A stretch of DNA of 64,000 nt, from NCBI GenBank assembly GCA_051162045.1, contig JBISDI010000019.1, one strand, 5' to 3'. Position 1 is the stretch's first letter. Every line of letters begins with the position of its first letter. The notes below the pieces were generated by a model. That model saw only the letters and a program-made list of their open reading frames with translations, had not been told where the DNA came from and did not search any database. Made by a program: the position numbers and the translations under genes. Below, in pieces: positions 62,226 through 64,000 of this stretch. Source of the DNA: Anaerozeibacter quisquiliarum. GTDB lineage: Bacteria > Bacillota > Clostridia > Christensenellales > Aristaeellaceae.

Positions 62226-62651
62226 TCAGTCGACCACCGTGACGCCCATCGAGCGGGCGGTGCCGGCGACCATGCTTATGGCGGCTTCCACGCTGGCCGC
62301 GTTCAGATCGGGCATCTTGAGCTCGGCGATTTCCTTGACCTGCGCCTTGGTGATGCTGGCGACCTTCTCCTTGTTGGGGCGGCCCGAGGCGTGCTCCAGG
62401 CCGCACGCCTTCTTGATGAGCACGGCGGCGGGGGGAGTCTTGGTGACAAAGGTGAACGAGCGGTCCTGGTAGACGGTGATGACCACCGGGATGACCAGGC
62501 CGATCTGCTTGGCGGTGCGGTCGTTGAACTCCTTGCAGAAGCCCGGGATGTTCACGCCGTGCTGGCCCAACGCGGGGCCGATCGGCGGCGCGGGCGTCGC
62601 CTTGCCGGCGTTGACCTGCAGCTTGATAAGCGCGGTTACCTTCTTGGCCAT
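62226..62651 (-). CDS. rplK: 50S ribosomal protein L11
   Basis: 141 residues. N-terminal domain LQVNAGKATPAPPIGPALGQ is typical, and the C-terminal RNA-binding domain ends GTARSMGVTVVD. It is the substrate of PrmA at 37.2 kb. GGAGG lies upstream of ATG 62651. The 130 bp before it hold a GCGGGGC/GCCCCGC hairpin (about 62690-62705). Confidence 0.96.
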   Translation of the reverse strand: MAKKVTALIKLQVNAGKATPAPPIGPALGQHGVNIPGFCKEFNDRTAKQIGLVIPVVITVYQDRSFTFVTKTPPAAVLIKKACGLEHASGRPNKEKVASITKAQVKEIAELKMPDLNAASVEAAISMVAGTARSMGVTVVD

Positions 62652-62781
62652 GGGGATGTCCTCCTTAACTTAATGTGGTGAAACGGAACGCGGGGCTTGC
62701 CCCGCATTCCTCCCACGCTGAAACCCGCGGTGCGGGATGTCAGTCACTTGGGGAAGCGCCCGAATGGGCCGCCGCTCCCCT

Positions 62782-63309
62782 TTATCGCACTTCGCGCACG
62801 ACCTCGTCGTATTCAAGTTCGACGGCGGTCTCGCGCTTGAGCATTGGCACCATGACCTTGACCTTCTTGTTGACCTGGTCGATGGACACCACGCGACCGC
62901 TGAAGTTCTCGAACAGCCCGGTCAGTATGCGCACCTCGTCGCCCACCTCGATGTCGATGCGCGTCGCGGTGCGGTTCTCGCCGATGCTTAAAAAATCCAT
63001 CTCGGACAGTGGCGTGGGCTTCGACCCCGGGCCGACAAAGCCGGTCACGCCGCGTGTGTTGCGCACCAAGTACCACGACTCATTGGTCATAATCATGCGC
63101 ACCATCACATAGCCGGGCAGGAGTTTCCGCTGCACGGTCTTGCGTTTGTTATTCTTGATCTCGACGGCCTCTTCGACGGGGATCTTGACCTCAAAGATCC
63201 GATCCTGCATGCCGTTGTTTTCAACGGACTTCTCAAGGTTCGCCTTGACCTTGTTCTCATACCCGGAATAGGTATGCACCACGTACCACTGAGGCGCTTG
63301 CTCTGCCAT
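62782..63309 (-). CDS. nusG: Transcription termination/antitermination protein NusG
   Basis: 175 residues. The N-terminal NGN domain (WYVVHTYSGYENKVKANLE, LLPGYVMVRM, RNTRGVTGFVG) is followed by a KOW domain (GDEVRILTGLFENFSGRVV). GGGAGAGC precedes ATG 63309, 9 bp after the secE stop. Part of the secE-nusG-rplK-rplA run. Confidence 0.96.
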   Translation of the reverse strand: MAEQAPQWYVVHTYSGYENKVKANLEKSVENNGMQDRIFEVKIPVEEAVEIKNNKRKTVQRKLLPGYVMVRMIMTNESWYLVRNTRGVTGFVGPGSKPTPLSEMDFLSIGENRTATRIDIEVGDEVRILTGLFENFSGRVVSIDQVNKKVKVMVPMLKRETAVELEYDEVVREVR

Positions 63310-63318
63310 ATGCTCTCC

Positions 63319-63582
63319 CTATACCCTGATGAGCGCGCTGACCAGCCACGCGGCGCCTGCGTCCAGCACGCCGATGATGATGCCCATCATGGTCATGAAC
63401 GCGAGCACGACCAGCGTATAGTTGACCAGCTCTTTCCGGGTGGGCCAGGTCACCTTCTTGAGCTCCGAGAACATCTCCTTGAAGCTGCGGGCGATGCCGA
63501 GGCCGAGGTTCTTGAAGAAGCGGCCGATCTTCCGGAAGAAGCCGGTCTGCTGCTCCTTTTCGGGGGTGTTGGGCTTGGCCAT
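63319..63582 (-). CDS. secE: Preprotein translocase subunit SecE
   Basis: 87 residues. The N-terminal cytoplasmic part is basic and has the conserved FKEMFSELKKVTWPTRKELV; one membrane helix follows (about 57-80). Start MAKPNTPEKEQQ at 63582 has GGGAGA upstream. Partners SecY and SecG are elsewhere. Confidence 0.95.
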   Translation of the reverse strand: MAKPNTPEKEQQTGFFRKIGRFFKNLGLGIARSFKEMFSELKKVTWPTRKELVNYTLVVLAFMTMMGIIIGVLDAGAAWLVSALIRV

Positions 63583-63632
63583 GGGTCTCCCTCACTTTCG
63601 CACAGTCTCACGCTTATGCGCGCACAGGCGCT

Positions 63633-63794
63633 CTATTTGGTCTCCTTGTGCGCGGTGTGCTTTTTGCAGAAACGGCAATACTTGCTCATTTCCAAGCGGT
63701 CGGGGTCGTTCTTCTTGTTCTTCATGGTGTTGTAATTACGCTGCTTGCAATCCTGGCAAGCCATCGTAACCTTGACGCGCTTATCGGATGCCAC
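63633..63794 (-). CDS. rpmG: 50S ribosomal protein L33
   Basis: 53 residues, starting at GTG 63794 with AGGAGGT 8 nt upstream. Zinc-binding cysteines at 13, 16, 40 and 43 (CQDC and CRFC) mark the zinc form; DPDRLEMSKYC is typical. It begins the secE-nusG-rplK-rplA transcript. Confidence 0.94.
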   Translation of the reverse strand: MASDKRVKVTMACQDCKQRNYNTMKNKKNDPDRLEMSKYCRFCKKHTAHKETK

Positions 63795-63853
63795 GGTCAG
63801 CCACCTCCTGCGGTTGGATCAAAATCAAAGCCCCTTACGGGGCACGCTTTAGA

Positions 63854-63882
63854 ATTATATCATATGATTGGTGCAGTGTCAA
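63854..63882 (-). promoter_or_regulatory. Consensus promoter of rpmG-secE-nusG-rplKA
   Basis: On the minus strand TTGACA (63877-63882), 17 bp, TATAAT (63854-63859) preceded by TGA: perfect hexamers. Confidence 0.93.
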
Positions 63883-63939
63883 TAGCGGTATGCCGCGGAT
63901 GCGGAGCGGAATGGGGGAATTCGGGTTAATTCTTGGCGG

Positions 63940-63970
63940 AAAAAGCGCCGCACGCTTCTGCGTGCGGCGC
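63940..63970 (-). terminator. Terminator of the gene entering from the right edge
   Basis: On the minus strand an 11-bp stem (GCGCCGCACGC / GCGTGCGGCGC, plus 63945-63955 and 63960-63970) followed by TTTTTCC. Confidence 0.85.
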
Positions 63971-63982
63971 CTTCACATTCCC

Positions 63983-64000
63983 TTACCCGAGCACCTTGAT
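63983..64000 (-). CDS. Last codons of a gene continuing beyond the window, possibly tuf
   Basis: The minus strand reads I-K-V-L-G and a TAA at 63983-63985, followed by a terminator. An elongation factor Tu gene before rpmG would be usual, and a hydrophobic/basic end of this kind would fit. Five residues are too few to identify it. Confidence 0.3.
   Translation of the reverse strand: MKVLG

Overview
The window reads as one high-GC chromosomal segment of an endospore-forming Bacillota, most likely a class Clostridia member. The reasons are two spoVA transcription units with sigma-G-like promoters, the rpmE/DUF1385/prmC/prfA/ywlC/ywlE order, a YwlE-type arginine phosphatase, Shine-Dalgarno-led genes with some GTG and TTG starts, and consensus sigma-A promoters. 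The genus cannot be fixed from sequence alone. No rRNA, tRNA or CRISPR array was seen.

Layout: (1) 1-6320, minus strand: pstS-pstC-pstA-pstB-phoU-phoB-phoR, a complete phosphate uptake and sensing operon cut by the window edge in phoR; its PstS has the two halves of the binding fold in swapped order. (2) 6467-10986, plus strand: cysD, a cysN-cysC fusion, a PAPS-type sulfotransferase and thiN, i.e. a sulfate activation and transfer cassette. (3) 10987-13735: a lower-coding-density stretch with a gene remnant, a zinc-ribbon lipoprotein candidate and a secreted protein of unknown function. (4) 13864-16751: spoVAE/spoVAD and spoVAC (minus strand), split by an oppositely oriented free-methionine-sulfoxide reductase. 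(5) 16820-24061: a membrane protein with twelve His/Cys repeats, a CapA-like protein, a LysM-like protein, mutY and a B12-type radical SAM protein. (6) 24128-34072, the accessory region: a type I toxin-like peptide, large arrays of about 150-bp palindromic repeats, a tyrosine recombinase flanked by exact 23-bp inverted repeats, a marR gene at one of those repeats, a 1610-residue Ig-like surface protein and a DUF559 nuclease buried in repeats. (7) 34087-46352: HD-GYP protein, prmA-rsmE-mtaB, hinT, rpsU, a frameshifted methyltransferase, rho with a long repeat-bearing insert, and two degV genes. (8) 46475-53477, minus strand: a complete chorismate and phenylalanine operon (aroF-aroB-aroA-aroC-pheA-aroE/aroK) preceded by a phenylalanine-rich leader peptide and a terminator/antiterminator pair. 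(9) 53539-60124, plus strand: rpmE, DUF1385, prmC, prfA, tsaC, ywlE, argS. (10) 60211-64000, minus strand: rplL-rplJ with an L10-type leader, then rplA-rplK-nusG-secE-rpmG, and the last codons of a gene that may be tuf.

Functionally the window is mostly housekeeping genes. Four features stand out: a candidate DNA-inversion switch (24511-27249), an apparently ribosome-mediated attenuator in front of the aromatic operon, a circularly permuted PstS, and the repeat-rich His/Cys membrane protein. Families are named from motifs I could read; no database search was possible, so finer assignments are inference.
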